Origin: Haberlea rhodopensis
Lineage: Eukaryota > Streptophyta > Magnoliopsida > Lamiales > Gesneriaceae
Direction: 5' to 3'
Length of the DNA: 64,000 bases
NCBI GenBank assembly: GCA_907163345.1
Contig: CAJQUN010000003.1
Coordinates: forward strand, 8,474,821 to 8,538,820
Shown: positions 1 through 11,852 of the stretch, in pieces
Layout of the letters: each line of letters opens with the position of its first letter
Position numbering within the stretch: the stretch's first letter is position 1
The notes under the pieces: model-generated
The model's database searches: none
Seen by the model: only the letters and a program-made list of their open reading frames with translations
What the model was told of the DNA's origin: nothing
Position numbers and translations under genes: made by a program

Positions 1-575
1 TTTCTCTTTTATTAAGTGTCGTACTATTATAAGGAGTTTGTACTGGGATGTATTTTGTTACTAATTAGAATGTATAAACGCTTCCGCTACTAAAAATGAA
101 TGTTTGACTAAACGCTTCCGCTATTTCCGAAAAGGTTTTGAAACCCTCGTGCGTAATGTTCTTAGAGAATGTGGTACCGGATAAGGGATAAATTAATACG
201 TGCCCGAGTCGGGTCCCACAACTGCTATGATCTCGTCGATTGACACTATCATCAACAAAAAACATGATCCAAAGTAATTTAATTTGCATGTCTTATGTTA
301 TCTCATCAATCATTAAGATGAATAAGAAAAAACTCAACGCAGACCCTTGGTGTAATCCAATAATGATCGAGAACTCCATTGTTCCTGTAAGTTACATTGA
401 ATGCTAACTGAAGCCTTAAACAACCGGAAAGAAATCACAAACAGCATGGGGAAACATTAATTCCTGACATCACAACTCTTTTAAAGTTGTTTAAATTCAT
501 TAAGCGTAACATAACCAAGAATTAATTAATATTAATCAATATAGTTATAGAAATCAAACAAGAAAAAATCATTTT
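1..575. other. no gene seen
   Basis: AT-rich sequence with only short chance reading frames and no splice-linked coding signal that I recognise. I see no repeat shared with the rest of the window. Confidence 0.5.
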
Positions 576-860
576 TCAGCATCCAGAGCAGGAATGCAGC
601 TTTCTGCAAAAGCGACTCAAAGCTTCTCCCTTTTCTACTTTCGGAGGAAATCCTGAAAATAATTTGTGACGACTGCAGTAACTGATGAATCTTGTTGAGT
701 TTTGAGAATCTATTGGATATCTGGATACATTTGCAGGACGATTATCTTTCCTTTTCCACACACCTTCTTCTTCGACAATCTCACCTCCAATGATCAAACG
801 CTCATATGGATTTGAGAGTTGATTGAGTAATGAAGGGTCAGGTTGAATATGGTGCATCAA
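576..860 (-). CDS. unrecognised 94-codon reading frame
   Basis: An open frame of 94 codons on the minus strand. The first half (about residues 1-45) has ordinary protein-like composition, with acidic and basic residues mixed around NPYERLIIGG; the second half looks random. A possible splice acceptor (CATTAG) lies just upstream of the reading frame, so it could be one exon of a broken gene rather than a stand-alone protein. I do not recognise the family and no neighbouring exon could be joined to it. It may be a chance frame. Confidence 0.18.
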   Translation of the reverse strand: MMHHIQPDPSLLNQLSNPYERLIIGGEIVEEEGVWKRKDNRPANVSRYPIDSQNSTRFISYCSRHKLFSGFPPKVEKGEALSRFCRKLHSCSGC

Positions 861-1401
861 AGACTTGAACTAATGGGATTATACATATTTCAGAGACGAG
901 CTAATTAAGCTTAAGCCAATCAAATCTAACTATTATTAGTAATGAATAATGATAATATTATATTAAAAATGGAATATTCTCAATCAAAGGAGATACACCT
1001 CAGTCCTCAGGCTTCTGCAACTTGTTTTTGCTGGCATTTTCTAATACATTGATTCTTGAAATTCTATGGAAGAACAAGAAATTTAGCATACTTTAAAAAT
1101 ATGCAAGTACATATTATCTGCCTCGTATATAAAAATTCAATCAAAAAAAGTACGATCCAACATCTTTCAAGTACAACGAAAAACATATCCACATAAGTCT
1201 GAATATTTGGTAGGAAAAAGAAGACTTGTCTTCAATTGACTCTCGACCATGTTAATCCCACATGATTCTACTATCATATGCCACATATATTGAGATCACC
1301 AATTGTGTGCGTCGCATTCTACGTTTAGCTACCATTTTTCCATCAATAAATTTGTATTTTAATAGGCAAGCCAATTCCCATGTGGAAATTTATTCATTGA
1401 A
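861..1401. other. no gene seen
   Basis: AT-rich sequence in which I see no coding or repeat structure. Confidence 0.45.
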
Positions 1402-1521
1402 GCGAGTGAAGGCCTCTTGGATAATGGAGCCGCCTGCGGTCTACAGGTTGAGGTGCCTCAGCGGCTGCAACAAGCCCTGCAAGGGTGCCACAATCAATGT
1501 TAGGGTAGTTGATTTCTGCTT
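1402..1521 (+). pseudogene. EG45/expansin-like (plant natriuretic peptide type) gene fragment, frameshifted
   Basis: Two short blocks in different frames together match the conserved core of EG45-like domain proteins, small secreted double-psi beta-barrel proteins related to expansins. The first block, from 1402, reads ASEGLLDNGAACG, where the family normally has a Trp at the second Leu. The second, in the next frame from about 1440, reads YRLRCLSG then CNKPCKGATI and VRVVDFC. The one-base frame change at about 1437-1441 breaks the gene. I found neither a signal peptide exon upstream nor the C-terminal half downstream, so this looks like a relic. Confidence 0.6.
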
Positions 1522-1546
1522 GAAAAGAAATGTCCATCTATTATAG

Positions 1547-1832
1547 TAATGTCTATCCTTTGCTGCTGTTTCACATTCTCCTTATACTACAATTAACATT
1601 GAATTCACACAGTTTCAACATCTCCCTTTTCATTCTTCATCATCATATCTTGGTTGTTTCAAATATTTGAAAACTCAGATCTCTCCATTTGGTTTTTTTA
1701 ATGTTTGCGGCACATAGAATAATATAAAGACGATACGCCATAGCAATGATACAATATGCCGATTTGTACAACGAGTGTAGTATACTCGGTTGGTTAAAAA
1801 ACTTGGCTTATATAGCCTACTATATTTAATAA
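1547..1832. other. no gene seen
   Basis: AT-rich spacer between the EG45-like relic and retroelement A. The last five bases (1828-1832, AATAA) are the left copy of the target-site duplication of element A. Confidence 0.5.
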
Positions 1833-2055
1833 TATCGATAAGATTGTATTTAGTATTTAAGATATTTTAAATTAGAGATATAGATTATTAAGTCTTTTTT
1901 TTAGATTAGGGATTAGATCGTTATCTTATCTCTTAGATACAGTGGATGTCCTATAAATATTCAAAAACTTGATTTGTATTTTTAAGTGTTTCGGCATTCA
2001 ATAAAATCTAAATATTGAATTGTTGTAATTCTTCTTCTTTCGGTTGTTAGTTTTT
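1833..2055 (+). repeat. 5' LTR of Copia A
   Basis: About 223 bp. It shares with 18044-18266 the start TATCGATAAGATTGTATT, the middle block around CATAAATATTC/CTATAAATATTC and the end CTTCTTTCGGTTGTTAG. The usual TG start has become TA in both copies. The copies differ at many positions, which marks an old insertion. Confidence 0.85.
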
Positions 2056-2216
2056 CGGTAGAAGAGAATTAAAGGCTACAATATACGGAAATACCGAATC
2101 ATCGGATTCTTCAATCCATCCTCCACCAAATTCCACAACACTCATCGTCGTCTTTGAATCTTCCCCTCTACAAAGCACGAATCACAAATTAAACGGGAAG
2201 AATTTTCTTCAATGAT

Positions 2217-3214
2217 CCCGTTCCATTCAAATGGTGATCCGTGGAAAGGGAAGTTCGGTTATCTAGACGGGTCCATCCACACCACCAAATCCCTCTTTAT
2301 GACATAGAACATCCAAAACTCAATGGTTATGGCTTGGCTCATCAATTCGATGGAGGAATCTATTGGCGAATTTTTATGATCTTGAGGACTCTTCGCAAGT
2401 GTATGAATTGTGGAATCAGATTCGGAATTTGAAACAAGGTGATTCTTCGGTCACACAGTACTTCACCCATCTTAAACGATTATGGCATGAACTAGATATC
2501 TTCATATTTTGTGAATGGAAGGATCCCGAGGATGGCCTCCTTTATCGTCATGTGTTGACTAGGGATCGTGTATACGATTTTCTGGCTGGTCTGAATCGTG
2601 ATTTGGATGCCATTCAAGGGAGAATTCTTAGTGTGAAGCCGCTGCCATCTATTGATGAAACCATTGCAGATGTTCGCCAGGAGGAAAATTGCTTGCGTGT
2701 GATACTGCCTGATTCTGTATTGATTCCAGATAATTCAGCACTTGTTGTTCGCGCTCCCGATGGCACTTCTGATTCAAGGATGAAGGATGGAAAGCCATGG
2801 TGTGAACGATGTAATCGTCATTATCACACCTGGAAAATACATGGCAAGCCAGCAAATTGGACGCCTAGATCAAAATTTCGTGACAAAAAGCTGCCCAATC
2901 TGCTGGCTCAACTACCGACACTCCTACCACTTCTGAAGCCTTATTTAAGAAGGCACAAATGGAGCATTTGATGAAATTTTTCTCTGGCAATTCAGTTCTT
3001 TCTTCAAATGTGGCGGCTACCGGTACACCTTTCACAGCCTTTGGTGATTCTACTCCGCAAGGTGAGATTTGGTTTATTGATTCTGGGGTTTCGGATCATA
3101 TGTCGTCAAACAAGAATTTGTTTTCCTCTTACCTGCCGAGTAGGGATCATAAACAAGTAAAAATTGCTCATGGTTCTTTTACTGATGTTGTGGATATCGG
3201 TGATACTACACTTG
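2217..3214 (+). pseudogene. gag and protease remnant of Copia A
   Basis: Gag: a frame around 2241-2300 holds the N-terminal motif GYLDGSI, and 2363-2971 encodes the UBN2-type gag domain (VTQYFTHLKRLWHELD, then FLAGLNRDLD). The zinc knuckle after it is damaged: CERCNRHYHTW lacks the third Cys. Protease: the frame from 2959 contains WFIDSGVSDHM, the Copia aspartic protease motif with the catalytic DSG intact. The frame runs into the solo LTR E at 3215 and resumes at 4313. In the full element these would form one polyprotein that packages and processes element RNA. Confidence 0.82.
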
Positions 3215-4312
3215 TGTTAGTTCCGGACCTTATCGATGAGATTTTAAAGATGACAAAACATATCAGACCGGATCGAGTGAAATCAGACTGACCAGATCGA
3301 TCGCCCAAAACAGATCAAGTTGATAAGATGACAAAGCATATCAGACCGGATCGTTGGATTTCAGACTGACTAAATCGATGCTTCAGATCGATCGCAATCT
3401 TTATCAGATCAGAGCAGTCAAGGATACATAAAGAATGGCTCCTCAGTCCGAATCATTAACGGCTATTTATTGTAGCATTTAATGTCGTAATTAATGCTAC
3501 AAAGGACCAAAGACTGAAGATTGCCATAAAAGGTAAGAAGACAAAGAAGAGCCTACCTGACAGTCGCCGAAAGTATGAACCAGAACGGCAAGTATCCTGA
3601 AGAAGAAGACTGTAGCTTACTCAGAGTTTAAGCAGAGTCAAAGTTGCACATTAAGGGAAATAATGTCGTTGGTACTTACAACTATAAAAGGATGCAACAA
3701 AAGGAATATACAAGACTCTCGCTGATCAATTGAAAAACGCACAAGAAAGCAAAACAACACAAGCTTACAAGCTCAGAAGCTCTCGAGCTGAAATTATTCT
3801 TAAGCACGATTACTTTGTAACATTTGATCATTTAGGATCACTGTGCGCATCTTGTGTATTCTGTGTTGAAAAATAGAAGTGAGAAACATATTGTAATTGC
3901 CAGACAGAGTGTGTCTGAGCAGATCGAGTGACTAGGAGTTTCAGACTGGTAATGAGGTAAATCCAGCCTGAATCGGGTTTGTACAACAGGATTGTATAAA
4001 TCAAAGTCTTCTAGTATAAACCTTCCTTAATTGGAAGAAGGGGAGATGTAGAAGGATTACATCACCTTCGAACTTCCAGAAACATATTCTGTGTTCTTAT
4101 CTTTCTGCACTCATTCTTTCATTCAAGCCATCGAGCCGCTCTTACAAATATAAACAGACCGTTCCGCACTTATACATTCAGTGGTCTGTTCTATAAAAGA
4201 GTTGATTAAGAAACAGATTTCTTTCACTAATCCGAAAGAAATCACAAGGGATTAATTTTTACAAGGAGTGTTCATTCACCCCCCCTCTAAACACTACGGA
4301 CCGATCCTAACA
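3215..4312 (+). mobile_element. solo LTR E (about 1.1 kb, Copia/Sirevirus-like)
   Basis: A 1098-bp block with inverted ends TGTTAG and CTAACA, flanked by a perfect 5-bp duplication ACTTG (3210-3214 and 4313-4317). The end, with CCCCCCCTCT shortly before CTAACA, resembles LTRs of long-LTR Copia (Sirevirus) elements. A TATA-like ACTATAAAAG lies at 3681-3690. There is no internal region or second LTR, so it is what remains after recombination between two LTRs. It sits between the protease and integrase parts of element A, and skipping it brings those two frames back in phase. Confidence 0.9.
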
Positions 4313-5853
4313 ACTTGCCTCCACATTTCACCTTAAATATGTGTTATATGTCCCTAATCTTTCATGTAATTTGATCTCCATCAGCAAACTCACAAGGGAT
4401 TTGGATTGTTTAGTATTTTTCACACCCACTTTGAAGAAGAGGATTGGCAGTGCTTAGACTCTATTACTTTCAAGGTCGTTCTTTCGTGAGTCACCTTGTA
4501 CAGAAACCTGTTGGCCCAGTTACGTTGTCTCGTAGACAGCAAATTTTGTTTCTTCATTTTAACAAGGTCATCCAAATTTTTGTATCTCAGACGGTTGTTT
4601 CCTTTTCTGTTTCGTAACAATGATTATTTTCAATGTGAGGTTTGTCAATTATCTAAACATTCTCGATGTTCTTTTCCACCTCATCCCTATCAACCATCCA
4701 AACCATTTGCATTAGTTCGTAGTGATATTTGGTGACCCTCTCGTGTGTGTACTACATCCAATCACCATTGTTTCATTACATTTACTGATGATCATAAACG
4801 TGCTTGTTGGGTGTGTCTTTTAAAAGAAAATTTGAGGCTGGGAAAATTTTTCGTAATTTTTTCTCACTAATCAAAACACAATTCAATGACATTATTCAAG
4901 TTCTTCGTACTGATAATGTCACGGAATATTTAACTCTCACCTTCACGATTTTGATTAGAACATGGGATCATTCACCAAAGTTCCTATGTTTATACCCAAC
5001 AAAATGGTATTTCAGAAAGATAAAACAGACACCTTTTGGAAGTTGCCCGTTCACTCTTATTCACGACTCATGTTCCCAACGGTTTTGGGGAGATGCTATT
5101 TTGACATCATATTATTTGATAAATAGGATGCCTTCTCGAGTTCTCAGTTATCAAACTCCTCTTGATTGTCTTCATTCTTTTCATCCTGATTATCGGGTCT
5201 CTTCTCATCTTGAACCCAAAATTTTTGGTTGTCTGCCTTTCGTACATGTTCACGAACATAATCGTAGTAAGTTGGATCCTCGCTCACAGAAATGCATTTT
5301 TTGGGGTACTCATCCGCAAAAAAAGGGTATAAGTGTTATTCACTTGAAAAGAAACAATACTTTGTTTATTGGGATGTTTCATTCTAAGAGACAGTTTATT
5401 TCTTTCCAAAACCGACGTATGCCACTTTGGGTGAGGGGGAGAAATGTCTCTCCCCTACTCCAAAAAATGTTCTTCCACATACTTGGGAATTTAATGTCAT
5501 TTCCTCCCTCCACCCATGACTCTGCCATTATATCTCAGACTCCCTCCTTGCATGTACCCGAATCTTCTCCTTTACCGCGTTCAACGGCAGGGGGAGATTT
5601 AGTCCAGCCGTTTCCTCTCCATTTTTCAAGAAAAAAACAAACTGATGAAGTAAGAGAACCACAACTCCTTGACAGTCATGTCTCCACTTCGAAGTCCGAG
5701 TCCTAAGACAAAGTTGGTGAACAACAGGTCGACGTCAATGGCTCCATTTCAGACCTTGATGAACCGATTGCCTCAAGAAAAGGAACCAGGACTCACACAC
5801 AATATCCGGTAGCTAAATTTGTGGCATGTGGATATCTATAAACATCTGTTAAG
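4313..5853 (+). pseudogene. integrase remnant of Copia A
   Basis: Pieces in several frames: the pre-integrase region (SCNLISISKLTRDLDC near 4360), the zinc-binding CEVCQLSKH near 4640, the first catalytic region (ALVRSDIW near 4715, then FTDDH near 4780), the second catalytic Asp in VLRTDN near 4900, and the C-terminal part (DAILTSYYLINRMPSR near 5095, then RSKLDPRSQKC near 5270). The part holding the catalytic Glu (about 4975-5010) is frame-broken. The frame continues to QYPVAKFV at about 5800 and is cut by element B at 5859. Confidence 0.78.
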
Positions 5854-5858
5854 GTATT

Positions 5859-6072
5859 TGTCGATAAGATCAGAATTAATAGGGAACAAATCTGCTATGA
5901 TTTGTTTTTATTTGATTAGAAGTAGGATTAGAAGGTTTTCTTATTGTAGAGATTTGATTTATTATATTTTGCTCTATTTAAACAATGTAATTATACAGAT
6001 TTACATATCAGAAATAATAGAGAAATCTTTCATCCTTCAAGCCTCTTGCTAAGCATTATATGTAAATTTATA
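5859..6072 (+). repeat. 5' LTR of Copia B
   Basis: 214 bp, closely similar to 10743-10960 (218 bp). Both share GATCAGAATTAATAGGG near the start and CAGAAATAATAGAG towards the end. Confidence 0.88.
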
Positions 6073-6432
6073 TGGCATCAGAGACATCAATCTTGGCCCT
6101 TATTCCTTCATAGTGTAATCAGAGCAATTTCGCCTGATTACCAATACCAATTACACGTTCTTGGGTTTTATCCAATAACCCAATTTTTTTTATCACGTTC
6201 TTCTCTGGGTTTTCGTTTCTCTCTGGGTTTCTCGGAAAAAAAACCATTTTTCTTCGATACAAGTCTGGTGGGGTGTAGCGATTCCTAGGGTTGTCCAATT
6301 ACCCATTTTTTTCATCGCAATTTCATGGGTTGGTGTTTACATCGTCCATTGCGTTTGTTCTCACCATTCCTTCCCTTACCTCACTATCTGATTGCGCTTC
6401 CAGTATCTAGCAATTTTTTTTCCCAATAAAAT

Positions 6433-7409
6433 ATGGCTGGCACAGATTCTTCATCTTCCTCATCGGTCACTGGTGAACCTCCACCGCATACTGATGTTAC
6501 TCACAATACAAAAATGTCCATGACCGATAATTCCATTCAAATCACCATACACAAACTCAATGGAAAAAACTACCTGGAATGGGCCCAATCCGTCCGCCTG
6601 GTTATCGATGGCAAAAAGAAACTCGTTTATTTGAATGGGGAGGAGAAACCACCAGCTTCTGATGACCCCAAGTTTAAGTAGTGGCAGTCAGAAAACTCAA
6701 TGGTCACGGCATGGATTATCAATTCCATGGAACCATCAATTGGTAAGCCTTTTATGTTTCTACCCTACTGTCCATGATGTCTGGGATGTAATACGTGAAA
6801 TATACTCTGATTTAGAGAATCTTTCTCAATTATTTGAACTTAATAATCGGATGTGGAGAATGGTGCAAGGAAATAGCGGTGTTACGACTTATTACAATGA
6901 ACTGATGACGATATGGCAAGAGTTAGATCTCTTCGAAGACGAAGAGTGGGAGAATCCTAAGGATATCATACAATTAAAAAAAAAGGTAGAAAGGGGGAGA
7001 GTGTTCAATTTTTTAGCTGGCTTGAACAAAGATCTCGATGAGGTTAGGGGCAGATTGCTTGGCTAAAAACCCTAGTCTACAATTCTGGAAGTGTTTTCCA
7101 AAGTTCGCAGAGAAGAGGCAAGCCGACGGGTCATGCTGAAAACAACAAGTGAACCAAAGTTGGGAGAGAATGAATGGTATGCTTTGGCTGTCAAATGATG
7201 GAACTCTGAGGAAGAAAGGCCAAAAATATTCTATGAGAAGTGCAAAAGACCGTGGCACACGATCGAAACTTGTAGGAAAATTCATGGCAAGCCAGAAAAC
7301 TTTAAGAAGAAAACAGAGCAACTTTCGATCTCTTCAAACCAGCGTAGATGTTTCTAGACAGCAGCCATCTCCTTCTGAATCTCTTCCTTTTACCAAAGGA
7401 TCAAGTTGA
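6433..7409 (+). pseudogene. gag remnant of Copia B
   Basis: The start codon at 6433 follows the leader. Residues 1-35 are Ser/Thr-rich, then IHKLNGKNYLEWAQSV marks the Copia gag N-terminal domain. A TAG stop at 6679 breaks the frame. The gag core continues (WIINSMEPSIG in one frame, then 6776-7066 with DVWDVIREIYSDLENLSQ and FNFLAGLNKDLDEVRG) to a stop at 7064. The zinc knuckle region near 7220-7300 is frame-scrambled (WHTIETC readable in one frame). Confidence 0.8.
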
Positions 7410-7499
7410 GCACTTGTATAAAATGTTTCAGTCCCTCTCAATAGAAAAACCCAGTCCCTCTTACTCCTTGGCCTAGACAGGTATATTTCCTATTGTTTC

Positions 7500-8830
7500 T
7501 ATGGCCAACACACACAATATTGGTTCCTAGATACTAGATTCAGGACCCACGGATCATATGACAGGTATATCGCAAGTCTTTTTGTCCTATACACCGTGTG
7601 CAGGTAATAAGAAGGAAAAGTTTGCTGATGGTTCCTTTGGCACCATCACTGGCAAAGGAAACATGCCAATTTCTAAATTCCTGACTCTCAAATATGTCTT
7701 ACATGTTACATGTTCCCCAATTATCCTATAGTTTGTTATCTATCCATAAGCTAACCCTTGATCTTAATTGTCATGTCGTTCTTTTGTCTTCTCGTTGCGA
7801 ATTTCAGGATCTGCCCTCGGAGATGATGATTGTCAATTCTAAACAAGACAATAGACTCTATATCTTCACGGCTGAATCTCTTGCTGAAAAACAAGGCGTG
7901 AAGGCCTGTTTTAATTCTACTTCTTTATGACTGTGAGATAATGTTATGGCATTTTCGTTTGGGACATCCGAATTTTATTTTCATTATTTGCAATGACTAT
8001 TACCAAATTAATTTTTGAATAAAAGTCCTGTTTTCATTTAGATGTGAATCTTGTGAATTAGTTAAACATCACCGTGCAGTATTTCCCTCTCAAATGTATA
8101 AAGAGTCTGCACTCATACGCAGTGATGTTTGGGGTCCATTAGAGTCGTCACAGTGTCTGGCAAACGATGGATTTATCACTTTCATTGACGATCACACTAG
8201 AATGACTTAGGTATTTCTTTTAAAGGATAAATCCGATTCTGAAGCTGTGTTTAATAATTTCTATCACATGGTTCAAACACAATTTCACACACATATTAAA
8301 ATATTTCGGAGCGATAATGGCAAAAAATATTTCAATCATTCGCTTAGTAACTTCTTTGCTGAAAAAAGGAATTATTCATCAAAACTCTTGTACGTACACA
8401 CCACAACAAAATGGTGTAGCTGAACAAAAAAATAGACATCTACTCGAAGTTGCTAAGGCACTCAGTTTTCAAACAAAAGTGCCTAAATATCTTTGGGATG
8501 ATGCTATTCTCACAGCTACATATTTAATAAATCATCTGCCTACAAGAACTTTGAAATTCCAGACTCCTAAAAAACTTTTCTCAAATACTATCCTGATTGT
8601 CATCTCATCTCAAATATTCCCCTCAAATTTTTTGGTAGTAATGCCTTTGTCCACAATCACGATCCTAGGCAATCTAAATTGGATCCTAGATCTTCAAAAT
8701 GTATTTTTGTTGGATATTCCACAAATCAAAAAGGCTATAAATGTTTTGATCTAGTTTCCAAAAAATATCGTCTCTATGGACGTTATCTTTTTCGAAGGCC
8801 AGTTATACTACCACTCTCATCTTCAGGAGG
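7500..8830 (+). pseudogene. protease and integrase remnant of Copia B
   Basis: The protease motif reads DSGPTDHM at about 7541-7564, in a different frame from the flanking Trp. Then come the pre-integrase region (HVPQLSYSLLSIHKL from about 7703), the zinc-binding Cys pair near 8042-8051, SDVWGPL near 8120, FITFIDDHTRM with the first catalytic region near 8170, FRSDNG near 8307, and TPQQNGVAEQKNRHLLEVAK near 8400 with the catalytic Glu. A stop at about 8208 and shifts at about 8330 and 8570 inactivate it. The conserved NGVAEQ block is better preserved here than in A, C or G. Confidence 0.8.
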
Positions 8831-9074
8831 AGAAAAGTCAATAAGATGACTATCTAAATGACTCGGACTTAATCTTTAACTGTGACACTGGTAATAGTCT
8901 CTCTCCTATGGATATAACTACTGAAAATGAGAAGTTGCAAAAAATTCGGTTTAAAGGTCTTGTTTACACAAGAGATTTAGCCCAACGGAAACAAGAATCT
9001 GTTGTCCCATTGCGAAACCATGAGTCTACTCAAAGGGCAGATCCTGAGATAAGTGATGATACCTCAAATAACAC

Positions 9075-10742
9075 TTAAGACATGTTTAACTCTTCAAGCC
9101 AAACATGCCTTCCTATTGCCTTAAGAAAAGGAGTCTGGTCATGCACACAACACCCTCTGTCAAATTTTATTTCATATGAAAATCCGTCACCTTCTCTCTG
9201 TGCATTTGTCTTTAAACTTGACAATACCACAATTCCAACAAATGTACAAGAAGCTCTAAAAATCCCCAAGTGGAAGGATGCGATTTATGGGGAGATGAAA
9301 GCCTCGAGAAGAGTTCTATGTGGGAGAAAGTCTACTTACCTTCTGGTAAGTCTATTGTTGGCTGTAAGTGGGTATTCACCATAAATTATAACTCAGATGG
9401 TTCTCTTGAGAGATATAAAGCCCGACTAGTTGCTAAAGGCTTCACTCAGACTTATGGAGTTGATTACTGAGACATTTTCGCATGTGGCAAAACTGAACAC
9501 AGTTCGGGTACTTCTATCTATTGTTGCAAATCTTGACTGGCCACTCAATCAACTAGATGTAAAGAATGTATTCCTAAATGGTGAACTGTAAGAAGAAGTC
9601 TACATGGAAGCACCTCCAGGTTTTGTTGATCAGTTTGGTTCTAAAGTACGCAGATTGAATAAATCTCTTTATGGCCTCAAACATCTCCGAGAGCTTGGTT
9701 TGAGAGATTCGCTAAATTCGTTAAAAGTCAAGGCAAACGAACTACACTCTCTTTACAAAACATTCTGAAGATGATAAGATTTTTGTGCTTATTGTTGATG
9801 TTGATGGCATAATTCTGACAGGAAATGATATAGGGGAAATGTACATATTAAAAGGAAAGCTTGCTAATGAGTTCGAAATCAAAGAACTGGGCCAATTACG
9901 GTATTTTCTTGGAATGGAAGTAGCACAATCCAAGGAAGGTATTATGGTGACACAATGAAAGTATATCCTTGACCTCTTAAAGGATACTGGGATGAGTGGG
10001 TGCAGACCATCAGATACTCCAGTTGAAGTAAATGCTAACCTAGGCGATATAAACAGTGGCAGATCAGTCGACACAGGAAAATACCAAAGGCTTGTTCGGA
10101 GACTGATTTACTTGTCTCATACAAGTCCAGACATATCATTCGTAGTAAGTATGGTTAGTCAGTTATGCATTCGACATACGAAGAACACCTTGAAGCTGTG
10201 TATCGAATTCTTCGGTACTTGAAGAGAACACCTGGAAAAGGACTTCTATTTAGAAAAAAACAAAGAGAAAAAGTCGAAGTATATACTGATGCTGATTGGG
10301 CGGGCTCCATTACCGATCGGAGATCCACTTTAGGATATTGTACGTATGTTTGGGGCAACTTGGTTTCCTGAAGAATTAGAAAAACAAAGTGTTGTGGCCA
10401 GAAGCAGTGTAGAAGTAGAGTTCAGATCAATTGCTAAAGGAATATGTGTGATCCTCTGGCTGAAGCGGGTCTTGGAAGAACTAAAGGTATCAATAAGCCT
10501 TCTTATGAAGTTATATTGTGATAACAAGGCAGCTATCAGTATTGTTCACAACCCAGTACTACACGACAGGACTAAGCACTTCATAAAGGAGAAATTGGAA
10601 GAATGAACAATTTGCATCCCATTTGTCCCATAATTATTACAAGTTGCAGACATATTAACCAAAAGGATCTCTAAGCATCTCTTTGAGACTTAAATTAGCA
10701 AGTTGGGTATGATAGATATCTTTGCACAAACTTGAGGGGGAG
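9075..10742 (+). pseudogene. reverse transcriptase and RNase H remnant of Copia B
   Basis: RT pieces: IPTNVQEALKIPKWKDAIYG near 9230, GCKWVFTINYNSDGSLERYK from about 9360, LDWPLNQLDVKN near 9534, and SLYGLKH near 9665. The catalytic box, normally YVDD, reads DVDG at about 9796-9807, so two key positions are changed. RNase H pieces: SDTPVEVNANLGD from about 10012, then YRILRYLKRTPGKGLLFRK from 10201, DADWAGS near 10288, ARSSVEVEFRSIAKGI near 10400, and LYCDNKAAISI near 10512. Several stops (10370, 10604) lie within. The domain ends at the polypurine tract before the 3' LTR. Confidence 0.8.
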
Positions 10743-10960
10743 TGTCGTTAAGATCAGAATTAATAGGGACCAAATCTGCAATGATTTGTTTTGTTTTGAT
10801 TTGATTTGGAGTAGGATTAGAAGGTTTCCTTATTGTAGAGATTTGATTTATTATACTTTGTCTATTTAAACAATGTAATTTTACATATTTACATATCAGA
10901 AATAATAGAGTCATCTCTCATCCTGCATGCCTCTTGATAAGCATTATACGTAAATTTATA
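10743..10960 (+). repeat. 3' LTR of Copia B
   Basis: 218 bp, starting TGTCGTTAAG right after a purine tract and ending AAATTTATA before the GTATT duplication. It differs from the 5' LTR by scattered substitutions and a few small insertions, for example an expanded GATTT stretch. Confidence 0.88.
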
Positions 10961-10965
10961 GTATT

Positions 10966-11852
10966 AATCTAAAACCTTTCCAATTCTAAAGTTCTAAAGA
11001 CCATACACGAAGCCTGGAATGATCCAAACTGGAAAAAGACTGTTCTAGATGAAATGAAGGCTCTTGAAACAAATGGAACTTGGGAAATTGTCCATAAACC
11101 CAAAGAAAAAATACATGTTGGTTGCAAGTGGATCTTTACAATCAAGTACAGAGCTGATGGATTGATTGAGCACCACAAATCTAGATTGATTGCTAAGGGA
11201 TACACGCAAACATATCGTGTGATTATCAAGAAACTTTTGCTCCTGCTACAAAAATAAACATGGTAATAGTACTACTATCCTTAGCTGCAAATTTAGATTG
11301 GCCACTATACCAATCGGCTGTAAAGAACGCTTTCTTAGATGGGGATCTTGAGGAGGAAGTGTACATGGAACTGCCACCAGGATTCAACAAGGAAAGTGAA
11401 ATTGGTAAAATGTGCAGACTGAAGAAGTCATTGTCTGGTTTGAAACAATCTCCACGAGCCTGGTTTGATAAATTCTCCAAAGTTTTTCTGAAACTCGATT
11501 ATCTCCAAGCCAATACAGACCACACGCTGTTCTATAGACATAAGAACGGAAAGAAAACCTTCCTTATTGTCTATGCTGATGATATTGTACTTACCAGCAA
11601 TGATCAAGAATATATGAGGAGATTGGAAGAGAAATTGACAATTGAATTGAAATGAAGGATTTGGGATGTAAACCGACAACCCGATGGATCATAATGTAAA
11701 GTTTGGATGAACGAGCAGTAATCAGGTAGATAAAGGAAGATAGCAACGTCTAGTTGGTAAACTGATCTATCTTTCTCATACGAATCCAGATATAACTTTT
11801 CTGTGAGTTGTGTAAGTCAGTTTATTTATGCTTCCTTCTTTCATAGAAGAAC
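10966..11852 (+). pseudogene. reverse transcriptase remnant of Copia A (after insertion B)
   Basis: The pol gene of A resumes with TIHEAWNDPNWKK near 11000, then TNGTWEIVHKPKEK and GCKWIFTIKYRADG from about 11120. A single-base frameshift near 11220 moves the frame from TQTYRV to the following DYQETFAPATK. The fingers/palm region runs 11260-11655 with LDWPLYQSAVKNAFLDGDL, KKSLSGLKQSPRAW and an intact YADD box at about 11572-11583. After 11655 the sequence jumps to the GCKPT region and QRLVGKLIYLSHTNPDI, so a short stretch is missing. Element C interrupts at 11853. Confidence 0.82.

Larger units (their letters stand above)
5859..10960 (+). mobile_element. Copia LTR retrotransposon B, inserted in A
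   Basis: LTRs at 5859-6072 and 10743-10960 start TGTCG and end AAATTTATA. They are flanked by GTATT at 5854-5858 and 10961-10965. The primer-binding site TGGCATCAGAG follows the 5' LTR at 6073-6083, and the polypurine tract CTTGAGGGGGAG precedes the 3' LTR at about 10731-10742. It lies in the pol gene of A, between its integrase and reverse transcriptase. It carries gag, protease, integrase, RT and RNase H remnants in order, broken by several stops and shifts. Confidence 0.9.
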
